The notes beneath the pieces are model-generated. The model worked only from the letters and a program-made list of their open reading frames with translations, was not told the origin of the DNA and did no database searches. The translations under genes and the position numbers were made by a program. Positions 27,833 through 36,946 of a stretch of 64,000 bases of DNA are shown piece by piece. Source of the stretch: Parvularcula sp. BBD 1991-13 (GTDB lineage Bacteria > Pseudomonadota > Alphaproteobacteria > Caulobacterales > Parvularculaceae). How positions within the stretch are numbered: the first letter of the stretch is position 1; each line of letters starts with the position of its first letter. The stretch is taken from NCBI GenBank assembly GCA_001657385.1, contig LYSZ01000001.1, forward strand, positions 558,001 to 622,000, read 5' to 3'.

Positions 27833-28648
27833 ATGAGTGAAAAAGACGACGACAGCGCGGCGGAGAAAGCCCGTCGAATTGGCGCGGAAACCCAATTGAT
27901 CCAGCCGAAAAGACAAAGCTTTGTCGGCAGCCTCTGGTCGAGCTTTCTGGCCGGGGTCGTCGTCGCCGCGCCGATCGGCATCACGATTGCGTTAGTCTAC
28001 TGGTTCCTGACCGGACCGATGGCCAAGCTCGACGCCTTCGTCAAACGCACGCTGCCTTACGGCGACAGCGAAATCGAATCGATTCTCCAGGTTCTGCCCG
28101 GCGTCGGCGTCTTCGCGGCCTTTATCGCGCTCGTGCTGCTCGGCGCCTTCGCCAAGAACTTCATCGGGCGCTCGTTCATCCGCGCCGGCGAGCGGCTGGT
28201 CGAATCGGTGCCGGTGGTCCGCAATCTGTACAGTTTTTTCAAGAACGTCTTCGAAACCGCCCTGCGCCAGTCGGAGCGCTCCTTCAAGGAAGTCGCCCTG
28301 ATCGAGTATCCGCGCCGCGGCGCCTGGGCGATGGCGTTCGTGATCGGCGCCGCCAAGGGCGAGATCAAGTATCTCTTGAACGACCAGGGCGAGGAGCTGA
28401 CCGCGCTGTTCGTGCCGACCGTGCCGAACCCGACATCGGGCTTCTTGCTGTTCGTGCCGCGCGCGGAACTGCGCATACTGAAGATGACCGTTGAGGAAGC
28501 CGCCAAGACGGTTCTTTCCCTGGGCCTCGTCATTCCGGACTTCGCCGACCCGGACGAGGCGGTGAAGATCGTCGAGGCCGCCGCGGGCAAGGCCGAGACG
28601 GCCCGAGAACCGCTCAGGAACAAGCTGTTCGGCGTCAAGAACAAGTAG
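27833..28648 (+). CDS. DUF502 family inner-membrane protein
   Basis: A 271-residue protein with two transmembrane segments, at residues about 36-60 and 85-110, and a soluble C-terminal domain. The family signature RAGERLVESVPVVRNLYSFF and the block TVPNPTSGFLLFVPRAELRI identify DUF502, a widespread family of unknown function. The gene is divergent from the DUF3089 gene and converges with recG, whose stop is 5 bp away. Function cannot be assigned. Confidence 0.88.
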   Translation: MSEKDDDSAAEKARRIGAETQLIQPKRQSFVGSLWSSFLAGVVVAAPIGITIALVYWFLTGPMAKLDAFVKRTLPYGDSEIESILQVLPGVGVFAAFIALVLLGAFAKNFIGRSFIRAGERLVESVPVVRNLYSFFKNVFETALRQSERSFKEVALIEYPRRGAWAMAFVIGAAKGEIKYLLNDQGEELTALFVPTVPNPTSGFLLFVPRAELRILKMTVEEAAKTVLSLGLVIPDFADPDEAVKIVEAAAGKAETAREPLRNKLFGVKNK

Positions 28649-28653
28649 GCGGG

Positions 28654-30738
28654 CTATCCCGCGCTGAGGAGCCGCACCGCCTCGTCGCGGCTGAACAGGT
28701 AAAGCAGGACGCGCAGCGCCTGACCGCGCGGGTCTTTCAGATCCGGGTCGCGTTCAAGGATGAGCCTTGCGTCGTCCCGCGCCGCCGCCAGCAATTCTCC
28801 GTGTACGCCCGCATCGGCCAGGCGGAACTGCGGAAAACCGGATTGCGCCGAACCCAGCGCGTCGCCGGCGCCGCGCAGCCGCAGGTCCTCCTCGGCGATG
28901 AGAAAACCGTCCTCGGTCCGGCGCAGCACGTTGAGCCGCGCCTTGGCGGTCTCCCCCAGCGGCGCCTTGTACAAGAGAACGCAGCTCGACGGCTTGTCGC
29001 CGCGTCCGACCCGCCCGCGCAACTGATGCAGTTGCGCGAGGCCGAAACGCTCCGCATGCTCGATGATGATGATGGTGGCGTTGGGGGCGTTGACGCCGAC
29101 CTCGATCACCGTCGTTGCGATCAGCACGGCGATCTCGCCGCGGTGAAAACGCTCCATCACCGCGTCCTTTTCCGCGCCGGACATTCGTCCGTGCACGAGA
29201 CCGACCTTGTCGCCCATCACCGCCTTGAGACCGTCGAAGCGGTCCTCGGCGGCGGTGAGGTCGATCACGTCGGACTCCTCCACCAGCGGACACACCCAGT
29301 AGGCCTGTTCGCCCCGCGCGGCGGCGCGCGCGACGCCGTCGACCACGGCTGAGAGCCGCTCCAGGGGCGCGGCGCGGGTCTCCACGGGTTTGCGGCCCGC
29401 GGGCTTTTCCGTAATCTGACTGACGTCCATGTCGCCATAGGAGGTAAGCGCGAGGGTGCGCGGGATCGGCGTCGCCGTCATCACCAGCAGGTCGGGCCGC
29501 GGCCCCTTCTGCGTCAGGCTGAGGCGCTGGCGCACGCCGAAGCGGTGCTGCTCGTCGATGACGGCGAGCGCGAGGTCGCGGAACGCGATATCCTCCTGGA
29601 ACACCGCATGGGTGCCGAACAGGATGTCGGTCTCGCCGGCCTTCAGCCGCGCCAGCTTGTCCCTGCGCCCGGCGCCCTTGTCGCGTCCGGTCAGGACGTC
29701 GAGCCTGACGCCGGCGGCGTCCGCGAGGGGCTGGAGCGATTCATGATGCTGGCGGGCGAGGATCTCCGTCGGCGCCATCAGCGCCGCCTGGCCGCCCGCC
29801 TCGACCGCCGTGAGCATGGCGAGGAATGCGACAATGGTCTTGCCCGAGCCGACGTCGCCCTGCACCAGCCGCACCATCCGCTCCGGCGCGCTCATGTCGG
29901 CGGCGATTTCCTTCAGCGCATCGCGCTGGCCGCCGGTGAGCCGGAAGGGCATCGCGGCCATGGCCCTGGCGACGAGGCGGCCGTCGCCCCTGACGGCGCG
30001 GCCGGCGGTTTTCGCCCGCGCCTTGCGGATCAGCGACAGGGCGAGCTGGCCGGCGAGCAGTTCGTCATAGGCGAGCCGCTGTCGCGCCGGGGTCAATAGT
30101 CCGAGATCCTCCCGCGCGGTCGGTCCGTGCACGGCGAGAAGCGCGGCGTTCCAGGACGGCCAGTCGCGGGCCTTGAGCCAGTTCGGCTCCTGCCATTCGG
30201 GCAGCGACGGCGCGCGGGCGAGGGCGTTCGCGGCCGCCTTGCGCATGACATTGGCGGTAAGGCCGGCCGTCAGCGGATACACCGGTTCATGCAGCGGCAT
30301 GTCCTCGGGCCTGTCCGGATCGGCGATATGGTCCGGATGGGTGATCTGGAGCGCGCCATTGAAATCCTCGATCCTGCCGGAGACGAGGCGGCGCTCGCCC
30401 TCGGGCAGGACCTTGCGCAGGTAATCCTCGCGGGCGTGGAAGAAGACGAGCGTCACGAACCCCGTCGCGTCCGAGCAGACGACTTTGTACGGCAGGCGGC
30501 GGCCCTTGGGCGCCGGGTGGTGGCGGTCCACCGTCACGTCGAGGGTGACAAGCTCGCCGAGCCGCGCGTCGGCGATGTCGGGGCGCGCCGAGCGGTCGAT
30601 CATGCTGATCGGCGGGGTCAGCAGGAGATCCACCACCCGCGGTCCCGCCGCGCGGGCGATCAGCGCCGCGAGCTTCGGCCCGACGCCGGGCAGGGCGGTG
30701 ACGTCGGCGAACAGGGGGTTGAGGATCGACGGGCGCAT
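28654..30738 (-). CDS. recG: ATP-dependent DNA helicase RecG
   Basis: RecG remodels stalled replication forks and Holliday junctions. The 694-residue protein has an N-terminal wedge (OB-fold) domain and a two-lobe helicase domain: motif I GDVGSGKT, motif II VIDEQHRFG, motif III VMTATPIPRT and the C-terminal motifs with QLRGRVGRG. Length is typical. The gene is leftward, convergent with the DUF502 gene and divergent from the VWA gene across 132 bp. Confidence 0.95.
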   Translation of the reverse strand: MRPSILNPLFADVTALPGVGPKLAALIARAAGPRVVDLLLTPPISMIDRSARPDIADARLGELVTLDVTVDRHHPAPKGRRLPYKVVCSDATGFVTLVFFHAREDYLRKVLPEGERRLVSGRIEDFNGALQITHPDHIADPDRPEDMPLHEPVYPLTAGLTANVMRKAAANALARAPSLPEWQEPNWLKARDWPSWNAALLAVHGPTAREDLGLLTPARQRLAYDELLAGQLALSLIRKARAKTAGRAVRGDGRLVARAMAAMPFRLTGGQRDALKEIAADMSAPERMVRLVQGDVGSGKTIVAFLAMLTAVEAGGQAALMAPTEILARQHHESLQPLADAAGVRLDVLTGRDKGAGRRDKLARLKAGETDILFGTHAVFQEDIAFRDLALAVIDEQHRFGVRQRLSLTQKGPRPDLLVMTATPIPRTLALTSYGDMDVSQITEKPAGRKPVETRAAPLERLSAVVDGVARAAARGEQAYWVCPLVEESDVIDLTAAEDRFDGLKAVMGDKVGLVHGRMSGAEKDAVMERFHRGEIAVLIATTVIEVGVNAPNATIIIIEHAERFGLAQLHQLRGRVGRGDKPSSCVLLYKAPLGETAKARLNVLRRTEDGFLIAEEDLRLRGAGDALGSAQSGFPQFRLADAGVHGELLAAARDDARLILERDPDLKDPRGQALRVLLYLFSRDEAVRLLSAG

Positions 30739-30870
30739 CGCCGGTCCGTCTTAGCGGCGATTCCGGGATTTTGCCATTTTCCCGGTCTTCCTCGCACCCT
30801 GCCGCGCCTTCTCGCGCCTTGCTGCGCCGCACGCTTTCTCCGCCGCGCCGGCCCCGCTAGACTGCGCGCC

Positions 30871-32046
30871 ATGTTCACGAAATTCTTCCACGAGCTGAAA
30901 TCGGCCGGCCTGCCCGTTTCCCTGCGCGAGTACCTTACCCTCATGGAGGCGATGGAGGCCGATCTCGCCGGCCGCAAGGTCGAGGATTTCTACTACCTTT
31001 CCCGGTCGACCCTGGTGAAGGACGAGCGCAACCTGGACACGTTCGACCGGGTGTTCGGGCATGTTTTCAAGGGGCTGGAGACGGTTGAGGACGGACTTGC
31101 CGCCGAGATCCCAGAGGACTGGCTGAAGCTTCTCACCGAGCGCTATTTCTCCGAGGAAGACAAAAAACAGATCGAGGCGCTGGGCGGCTGGGACAAGCTG
31201 ATGGAGACCCTGAAGGAGCGTCTTGAAGAACAGAAAAAGCGCCACCAGGGGGGAAACAAGTGGATCGGGACGGGCGGGACGTCGCCTTTCGGCTCCGGCG
31301 GCTACAATCCGGAAGGCGTGCGCATCGGCAATGAAGGCAAGCGCCAGGGCCGGGCGGTCAAGGTCTGGGAAAAGCGCGACTACAGGAACCTCGACGATTC
31401 CATCGAGCTTGGCACCCGCAACATCAAGGTCGCCTTACGCAAGCTGCGCCGCTTCGCGCGGGAAGGCGCGGCGGACGAATTCGACCTCGACAGGACGATC
31501 GACGCGACCGCGCGCGCCGGCTATCTGGACATCAGGATGCGGCCCGAACGGCGCAATACGATCAAGGTCCTGCTGTTCTTCGATGTCGGCGGATCGATGG
31601 ATCCGTTCGTAAAAATCTGCGAGGAGCTTTTCTCCGCCGCCCGCGCCGAATTCAAGCACATGGAGTATTTCTACTTCCACAACTGTCTTTACGATTACGT
31701 ATGGAAGGACAACCGGCGCCGCTGGACGGAAAAAATTCCGACCTGGGATATTCTGCATACCTATCCTCACGACTACAAGGTGATTTTCGTCGGCGATGCG
31801 TCCATGTCGCCTTACGAGATCACCGTCCCGGGCGGCTCGGTGGAATATTTCAACGAAGAGCCCGGCGCCCTGTGGCTGAAACGCGTGACGGATGTCTATG
31901 AAAGCGTGGTCTGGCTCAATCCGGTGCGCAGGGACAGCTGGGATTACGTACCGTCAACACAGATCATTCGTGAGCTGACTGAAAACCGGATGTACGCCCT
32001 TACCCTGTCTGGCATAGAAGACGCCATTCGCGAACTGCGCAGATAG
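30871..32046 (+). CDS. VWA domain protein, CoxE-like
   Basis: The 391-residue protein belongs to the CoxE-like VWA group. It starts at ATG 30871; upstream in-frame sequence is antisense to recG and is not credible. The VWA domain begins near residue 230 (NTIKVLLFFDVGGSMD) with a metal-site motif D238-x-G240-x-S242 in place of the canonical DxSxS, as commonly seen in this group. The N-terminal half is charged and helical. Homologues usually pair with a MoxR AAA+ ATPase; none is adjacent. The role is unknown, perhaps metal insertion or protein assembly. Confidence 0.85.
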   Translation: MFTKFFHELKSAGLPVSLREYLTLMEAMEADLAGRKVEDFYYLSRSTLVKDERNLDTFDRVFGHVFKGLETVEDGLAAEIPEDWLKLLTERYFSEEDKKQIEALGGWDKLMETLKERLEEQKKRHQGGNKWIGTGGTSPFGSGGYNPEGVRIGNEGKRQGRAVKVWEKRDYRNLDDSIELGTRNIKVALRKLRRFAREGAADEFDLDRTIDATARAGYLDIRMRPERRNTIKVLLFFDVGGSMDPFVKICEELFSAARAEFKHMEYFYFHNCLYDYVWKDNRRRWTEKIPTWDILHTYPHDYKVIFVGDASMSPYEITVPGGSVEYFNEEPGALWLKRVTDVYESVVWLNPVRRDSWDYVPSTQIIRELTENRMYALTLSGIEDAIRELRR

Positions 32047-32048
32047 GC

Positions 32049-32399
32049 TCAGGCCGCTTCGCGAAGGCGCCCGATAAAGGCGACGACGTCGTTCACGGCG
32101 GCGTCGATCCGCCGGATCAGCGCGTTGCGCTCATCCTCGCGGCCCGGCGCGTCGGCGATGCGCTCGGCGCGTTCGCACAGATCGCCCAGCATCCATGCGC
32201 CGATCCCCCGCGCGCCGCCTTTCAGGGTGTGAAGCGTGAGCTTGCGTTCCTTGTCCGTCTGCGGCGTTTTCAGCGCAGCGCACATTTCCAGCGCGCGGTC
32301 GGCGAACAGCGACAGGATTTCATCGCGCAGCGTTGTGTCCCCGGCCACATATTTTTCCAGGTGGGCGAGATCGATGAGATTGTGCGTCGACATAGGCAT
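32049..32399 (-). CDS. Stand-alone Hpt (histidine phosphotransfer) domain protein
   Basis: At 116 residues this protein is essentially one Hpt domain, which relays phosphoryl groups between hybrid kinases and response regulators. The phospho-accepting His57 lies in LTLHTLKGGARGIGA, the expected motif. A second in-frame ATG two codons later (MSTHN) is possible. No kinase or regulator is adjacent; the nearest hybrid kinase in the window is at 55517-57493. Its 3' end almost abuts the convergent VWA gene (2 bp gap). Confidence 0.85.
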   Translation of the reverse strand: MPMSTHNLIDLAHLEKYVAGDTTLRDEILSLFADRALEMCAALKTPQTDKERKLTLHTLKGGARGIGAWMLGDLCERAERIADAPGREDERNALIRRIDAAVNDVVAFIGRLREAA

Positions 32400-32518
32400 T
32401 CGGTATCCGGCGCGGCCGCTTGTCCGTCAACCCTGCCATCTGAACGCTGAGAGTTGGTTAAGGCCGGGCGGGGTTTTTCCCGCGCCTTCATGAAAACCCT
32501 GTCATCCGCAGACATGAT

Positions 32519-32550
32519 AAAGCGCCGCCGGCGCGCACCGGCGGCGCTTT
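32519..32550. terminator. Bidirectional hairpin terminator candidate
   Basis: AAAGCGCCGCCG (32519-32530) pairs with CGGCGGCGCTTT (32539-32550) around an 8 base loop. The run of T on either strand is short (TTTATC on the minus strand). It lies 91 bp downstream of the leftward helical-protein gene and would end that transcript before the Hpt gene. Confidence 0.6.
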
Positions 32551-32640
32551 CATGGTTAACAGGGCTTAACGAACAGCGCCGGAAACGGAAAGGGCGGCTG
32601 TCAGTCACGCCGTCGCACCGGCACGGCCCGACGCCCGCCT

Positions 32641-33093
32641 TTACGGGTTCGGCGTTTCTTCGCCGTCGTCGGTTTCGCCCGAACCGCCCGAACCGTCGGC
32701 GTTTTCTTCGGCGATCGCCTCGGCGGCGTCTTCGGCGGCCGCCTCGACCTCGCTCGCGCCGTCCTGTACCGCGTCCGACGCCTCCTCGGCGCCTTCTTCC
32801 ACGGCGTCGGACGCCTCATCGGCGCCGTCCTGCGCTGCGTCGGCGGCGTCGTTCATCATGTCGGACGCGCTGTCGACAACGTCTCCCATGGCGTCGGACG
32901 CTTCATCCGCGGCTTGCCCGACGGCGTCGGCGGCCTCACCGAGCGCTTCGCCCGCATCCTCGACAAGCGCTTCGCCCGTTGCGGTTTCGTCCGTCGGCGT
33001 TCCTTCCGCGTTCGGCGCGGTTGTTTCCGTCAACCGCATAAGGCCGATAATCACGGCCAGCGCCACGGCGATGACAAGCAGAATTCTGAGCAT
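32641..33093 (-). CDS. Membrane-anchored Ala/Asp/Glu-rich helical protein
   Basis: The 150-residue frame starts at 33093 behind a GGAAGG ribosome binding site. Residues 3-20 (RILLVIAVALAVIIGLMR) form a membrane anchor. The rest consists of quasi-repeats such as EALGEAADAVGQAADEASDA and DGADEASDAVEEGAEEASDA, predicting a long acidic amphipathic helix or coiled coil, then a Gly/Glu tail. It resembles LEA/apolipoprotein-like or YtxH-like proteins in composition, but I recognise no family. It is a single leftward gene; stress or envelope function is speculation. Confidence 0.7.
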   Translation of the reverse strand: MLRILLVIAVALAVIIGLMRLTETTAPNAEGTPTDETATGEALVEDAGEALGEAADAVGQAADEASDAMGDVVDSASDMMNDAADAAQDGADEASDAVEEGAEEASDAVQDGASEVEAAAEDAAEAIAEENADGSGGSGETDDGEETPNP

Positions 33094-33460
33094 GTCCGCC
33101 CTTCCTTTCCTGGTCTTTCTGCATTCGTCGCGCCATCGGCATGAACGATGACGCATGATCGTTTCCGGTTCGATCTGGGGTTCCCCGATCCGGGATTTCG
33201 CTTTGCTGGTCGCCGGGCGCCCCTCCCGCGTCGCGGCGCGACGCCGCCGTCATGCACAGCGATGTGATGTTAACGGGTTTTGAACCTTGCGTAAACGTCG
33301 ACGAGGCTTTCAAATCCTTTATGTAGCCGCATCATTTCAACGGATTGCCGGAATTCAACCTATTGCCGAAAAGGACGGGGGGCCTTAAACGGACAGCGAT
33401 CCGCCGGCAATCATTGCGCCGGCCCAGAGCCGTCGCGCCGCCGGACAAAAGAGGGGAGCC
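33094..33460. other. Divergent intergenic region
   Basis: The 367 bp between the leftward helical protein and the rightward HerA-like gene must hold both promoters, but I find no convincing -35/-10 pair. GCCGGC at 33403-33408 and 33418-33423 form a small inverted repeat with an inner GCAATCATTGC dyad, about 40 bp upstream of the HerA-like start. No gene is seen. Confidence 0.45.
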
Positions 33461-34972
33461 ATGGGCGACACCGCCGATCTTCCGCACGCCGTCTTCCTCG
33501 GCAAGGCGGGCGAGCCGCAATTCCTGGATCTGAAATACGCCAATCGCCACGGTCTCATCGCCGGCGCGACGGGCGTCGGCAAAACCGTCACATTACAAAT
33601 CATCGCCGAAGGCCTGTCGCAGGCGGGAACGCCGGTCTTCGTCGCCGACGTCAAGGGCGACCTCGCCGGCCTGTCCCAGCCGGGCGAGATGAAGGACTTC
33701 CTCGCCGAGCGGGCCGAAACAGTGGGACTCGATCCCTATCCCATGGCGGGCGCGCCGGTCCGGTTCTGGGACCTCTTCGGGGAGAAGGGCCATCCGATCC
33801 GCGCGACGGTGACGGAGATGGGCCCGCTTCTCCTGTCGCGGCTTCTCGACCTGAACGAGACCCAGGAGGGGGTGCTGACCCTGGCTTTCCGCCTCGCCGA
33901 CGACGAGGGCCTTGCGCTGCTCGATCTTGAAGACCTGCGCGCGCTGCTAACGGAAATCGCGGGCCGCACGAAGGCGCTTTCGGCCGAATACGGCCATGTG
34001 TCGCGCGCCTCGGTCGGCGCGATCCAGCGCCGTCTGCTGACCCTGGAAGAGCAGGGCGCCGAGCATTTTTTCGGAGAACCGGCGCTCGACCTCAACGACT
34101 TTTTGCATACCGACGAAGACGGCAGGGGCGTCGTCAATATTCTCGCCGCGGACAGGCTGATGCAAACGCCGAAGCTTTACGCGACCTTCCTCCTGTGGCT
34201 CCTCTCCGAGTTGTTCGAGGAACTCCCCGAGGTTGGCGATCCCGACCGGCCGAAGCTAGTCTTCTTTTTCGACGAGGCGCACCTCCTGTTCGACGATGCG
34301 CCCAAGGCGCTTCTGGAGAAGATCGAGCAGGTGGTGCGCCTGATCCGTTCCAAGGGCGTCGGCGTTTTCTTCGTCACCCAGAACCCCGCGGACATTCCCG
34401 ACGGCGTCGGCAGCCAGCTCGGCAACCGCGTCCAGCACGCGCTGAGGGCGTTCACGCCGCGCGAACAGCGGGTCGTCAAGGCGGCGGCCGAGACCTTTCG
34501 CCCCAATCCCGAATTCCGGACCGTCGACGTCATCACCCAGCTTGGGGTCGGCGAGGCGCTCGTTTCCACCCTGAAGAAAAAAGGGGTCCCGGGCGTCGTT
34601 CAGCGCACGCTGATCCGGCCTCCATCCTCGCGCATGGGGCCGGCGAGCGAGGCCGAGCGCGCCGCCGTCATGGCGCGCTCGCCCATGGGCGCCAAGTATG
34701 ACCGACCCATCGACCGGATTTCCGCCCACGAGATTCTCGCCGAACGTGCGGAACGGCGCGCCGAGGAAGAGGAAAAAGCCCGGGCGCGGGAGGCGCAGGA
34801 GGCGCGCGAGACGCGGCGTGCGGGAAAAAGGGCGCCGTCCACGACAGCCGGCCGGCCGCGCCGCCGGACGTCCCGGCGTCAGAGCGTGGCGGAGGCCGCC
34901 TTCAAGAGCGCCGCGCGGACGCTGGCGCGCGAGCTTGTGCGCGGACTGCTGGGCGGGCTGAAGCGGCGGTGA
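33461..34972 (+). CDS. HerA/YjgR-like ATPase (DUF853 family)
   Basis: The 503-residue protein belongs to the DUF853/YjgR branch of the HerA-FtsK ATPases. The N-terminal block [20 protein letters not shown] holds Walker A (GATGVGKT, residues 35-42) and [17 protein letters not shown] holds Walker B. Family blocks [20 protein letters not shown] and [20 protein letters not shown] are present. The C-terminal tail is Arg/Glu-rich and probably helical. No NurA nuclease or phage gene is adjacent. The biological role of YjgR-type ATPases is unclear. Confidence 0.9.
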   Translation: MGDTADLPHAVFLGKAGEPQFLDLKYANRHGLIAGATGVGKTVTLQIIAEGLSQAGTPVFVADVKGDLAGLSQPGEMKDFLAERAETVGLDPYPMAGAPVRFWDLFGEKGHPIRATVTEMGPLLLSRLLDLNETQEGVLTLAFRLADDEGLALLDLEDLRALLTEIAGRTKALSAEYGHVSRASVGAIQRRLLTLEEQGAEHFFGEPALDLNDFLHTDEDGRGVVNILAADRLMQTPKLYATFLLWLLSELFEELPEVGDPDRPKLVFFFDEAHLLFDDAPKALLEKIEQVVRLIRSKGVGVFFVTQNPADIPDGVGSQLGNRVQHALRAFTPREQRVVKAAAETFRPNPEFRTVDVITQLGVGEALVSTLKKKGVPGVVQRTLIRPPSSRMGPASEAERAAVMARSPMGAKYDRPIDRISAHEILAERAERRAEEEEKARAREAQEARETRRAGKRAPSTTAGRPRRRTSRRQSVAEAAFKSAARTLARELVRGLLGGLKRR

Positions 34973-34996
34973 TCATCAACGCGAAAGGTTCTGTCC

Positions 34997-35605
34997 ATGT
35001 CTCGCGCTCCTGAAGACGGTCAGCCCAGGGATGATATGCGCGCCTTCGCAACGGTCATGGCGGGCACGGCGCTTCTGGGCGCCGTTGCGGTCGGGCTCAG
35101 CCTGCTTTTCTCCACGCCGCTCGGGCCGCAATTGTCCGTGAACGCTAATGATGCGTTGATCGGGGTGATTGCGACTGCGCCGCTGGCGGTGTTTCTCTGG
35201 CTGTTCTCGCGGGCTGACCATCCGTCGCTCGTCAGGTTCCGCGACTCGCAGATCGAGTTCTTCGCCAATATCGGGTTCGTCTTCACCCCGCTTCGCATCG
35301 GGCTCATGGCGTTCGGCGCCGGCGTCAGCGAGGAGCTGCTGTTTCGCGGCGTGTTGCAGCCCTGGCTGTCCGGGTTGTCTTCCGCGGCGATCGGCGTCGT
35401 CGCATCCAACGTCGTCTTCGGCCTGTTGCATATGCGCACGGTTCTTTACGCCGTCATCGCCGGGCTGGTCGGAGCCTATCTCGGCGTCGTTTATCTTGTT
35501 ACGGATAATCTGTTGACGCCGATCGTCACGCACATGCTCTATGACGCGGTCGCGCTGGAATACACGCGCCGCGCCATCGCCGCCTATCGCGCCGCGGGGC
35601 GATAG
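34997..35605 (+). CDS. CPBP family intramembrane metalloprotease
   Basis: This 202-residue protein has about five to six transmembrane helices and CPBP (Abi/Rce1-like) signatures: motif 1 EELLFRGVLQPW, motif 2 FGLLHMR and motif 3 HMLYDAVAL. The conserved Glu pair, Arg and His residues are present. Such enzymes cleave membrane proteins or act in bacteriocin self-protection; no peptide gene is adjacent. It starts 24 bp after the HerA-like gene and may be co-transcribed with it. It converges on the Nudix gene with a 2 bp gap. Confidence 0.9.
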   Translation: MSRAPEDGQPRDDMRAFATVMAGTALLGAVAVGLSLLFSTPLGPQLSVNANDALIGVIATAPLAVFLWLFSRADHPSLVRFRDSQIEFFANIGFVFTPLRIGLMAFGAGVSEELLFRGVLQPWLSGLSSAAIGVVASNVVFGLLHMRTVLYAVIAGLVGAYLGVVYLVTDNLLTPIVTHMLYDAVALEYTRRAIAAYRAAGR

Positions 35606-35607
35606 GG

Positions 35608-36423
35608 TTACGACCGGAACGCGTGCTCCAGCGGTTCCGACGTCACCGGGTAGCCGAGATGATCCGGAATGGTCAGCACGGCTTGTCCGCCGCGCTCCTC
35701 GACTTTCGGCTCCACCGGTTCGATCGGACGCGCCGCGGCGTTGGCGAAGACCGCGTCGACCGTGTCGCTGAGCGCCAGGAGTTCGACGTTGCGCGCGGTT
35801 GGAAAGATCATCTTCCGCGCGCCGCCGGCGCAGGCCGCCATCGCGGCCGACGGCGTCGTCCAAAGGGCTTCCGTCGCTTCGTTGCCGTCCTCGCGCGCGG
35901 TCTGGTCCGCCGGGGCGGCGGCGGCGAAGAACCAGGTGTGATAGCGTTTGTGGGTGACCGCCCTGGGCGGCTGCCACCGGGCGAACAGGCGCAGCGCGTC
36001 GCAGGCGAGGCGCAGCCCGTGATCGGCGATCATGTCGAGAAACAGGGCGTCGTTTTTCTCGATCGCCGGGCGCAGGGGGGAAAGCGCCGCCGTTGCGGCG
36101 TCGTCGATCATCCGGCCGCGATCGTCGCGGGCGATCAGGATGCCGGTTTCCTCGAAGGCTTCGCGGATCGCCGCGATGCGCGGCGCGCGCTCCGCGGGGG
36201 CGACGGCGTCAAGGCCGTCGCAATGCGCGCCCCAGCCCGGCGCGGCGTCGCCGGCCTCGATCTTGCCGCCGGGAAAAACCAGCGCGCCCCCGGCGAAGCC
36301 GATATCCGCGTGGCGTTCGATCATCAGGACTTCCAGTCCGGGGGATTCGCGCAGGAGCAGGATCGTCGCCGCGGGGATCAGCCCGCTCCGGCGCGGCATG
36401 TCGAGCGCCGCCTCGTCAGTCAT
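35608..36423 (-). CDS. Nudix hydrolase with inserted Nudix box (NUDT19-like)
   Basis: The 271-residue protein starts at 36423; an upstream in-frame ATG at 36597 lies inside the neighbouring gene. It carries FAGGALVFPGGKIEAGD and, after an insertion, AAIREAFEETGILIARD, so the Nudix box is split by about 20 residues between the Gly-rich part and REAFEETG. This layout occurs in NUDT8/NUDT19-type enzymes that act on CoA derivatives, which is a possible but unproven substrate class. Its start overlaps the upstream gene's end by 8 bp. Confidence 0.85.
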   Translation of the reverse strand: MTDEAALDMPRRSGLIPAATILLLRESPGLEVLMIERHADIGFAGGALVFPGGKIEAGDAAPGWGAHCDGLDAVAPAERAPRIAAIREAFEETGILIARDDRGRMIDDAATAALSPLRPAIEKNDALFLDMIADHGLRLACDALRLFARWQPPRAVTHKRYHTWFFAAAAPADQTAREDGNEATEALWTTPSAAMAACAGGARKMIFPTARNVELLALSDTVDAVFANAAARPIEPVEPKVEERGGQAVLTIPDHLGYPVTSEPLEHAFRS

Positions 36424-36865
36424 CGAACAACCCGTCTTTGCGTCTGTTGGCGGGATGTGTCGCGCCGGCGCCGGTAAGGCGAATGGCGGCGTACCCGCCG
36501 AGCGCGGTCGCCGGCGCGGCGGCGATCCAGACCGTCCAGCCGAGACCCGCCTCCACCTGCGCGACAAGCGCGGCGAGGAAGATGGAGCCGGCGGCAAGCG
36601 CGCCGAGGGGCGCCCACCGCCCGGCGATCAGCAGCGCGCACAGCGCCGCCGCGAAGGCGCCGGCGCCCCATCCGGCGACGAGCGCGGCGAAATGCGCCCG
36701 GCCGGCCACGCGCGCGTCGGCGTTGCGCCCGTCGTCGCCGGCGGCCTGCGCCGGCGCGGTTTGCCGCGCCTCTCCGGCCAGGGCGAGCCCCGCGCCCTCG
36801 ACGAATCGGGCGGTGGTCAGTCCAAGGATGACGGCGAGGACGATGGCGAACAGGGAACGGATCAT
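36416..36865 (-). CDS. Small hypothetical membrane protein
   Basis: A 149-residue protein with an N-terminal hydrophobic segment (residues 4-20) and three further hydrophobic stretches between residues 58 and 131, so probably four transmembrane helices. No family is recognised. It ends inside the start of the Nudix gene (8 bp overlap), which indicates an operon. The coding frame is high in Ala and Gly like its neighbours. Confidence 0.7.
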   Translation of the reverse strand: MIRSLFAIVLAVILGLTTARFVEGAGLALAGEARQTAPAQAAGDDGRNADARVAGRAHFAALVAGWGAGAFAAALCALLIAGRWAPLGALAAGSIFLAALVAQVEAGLGWTVWIAAAPATALGGYAAIRLTGAGATHPANRRKDGLFDD

Positions 36866-36946
36866 GCCGCCAGTATAGGAGACCGGGCAAGGGCATGGAA
36901 AGAGCGGCGACAGCGCGCCGGCGACTCGGTCGCACGGCGAAGATTT

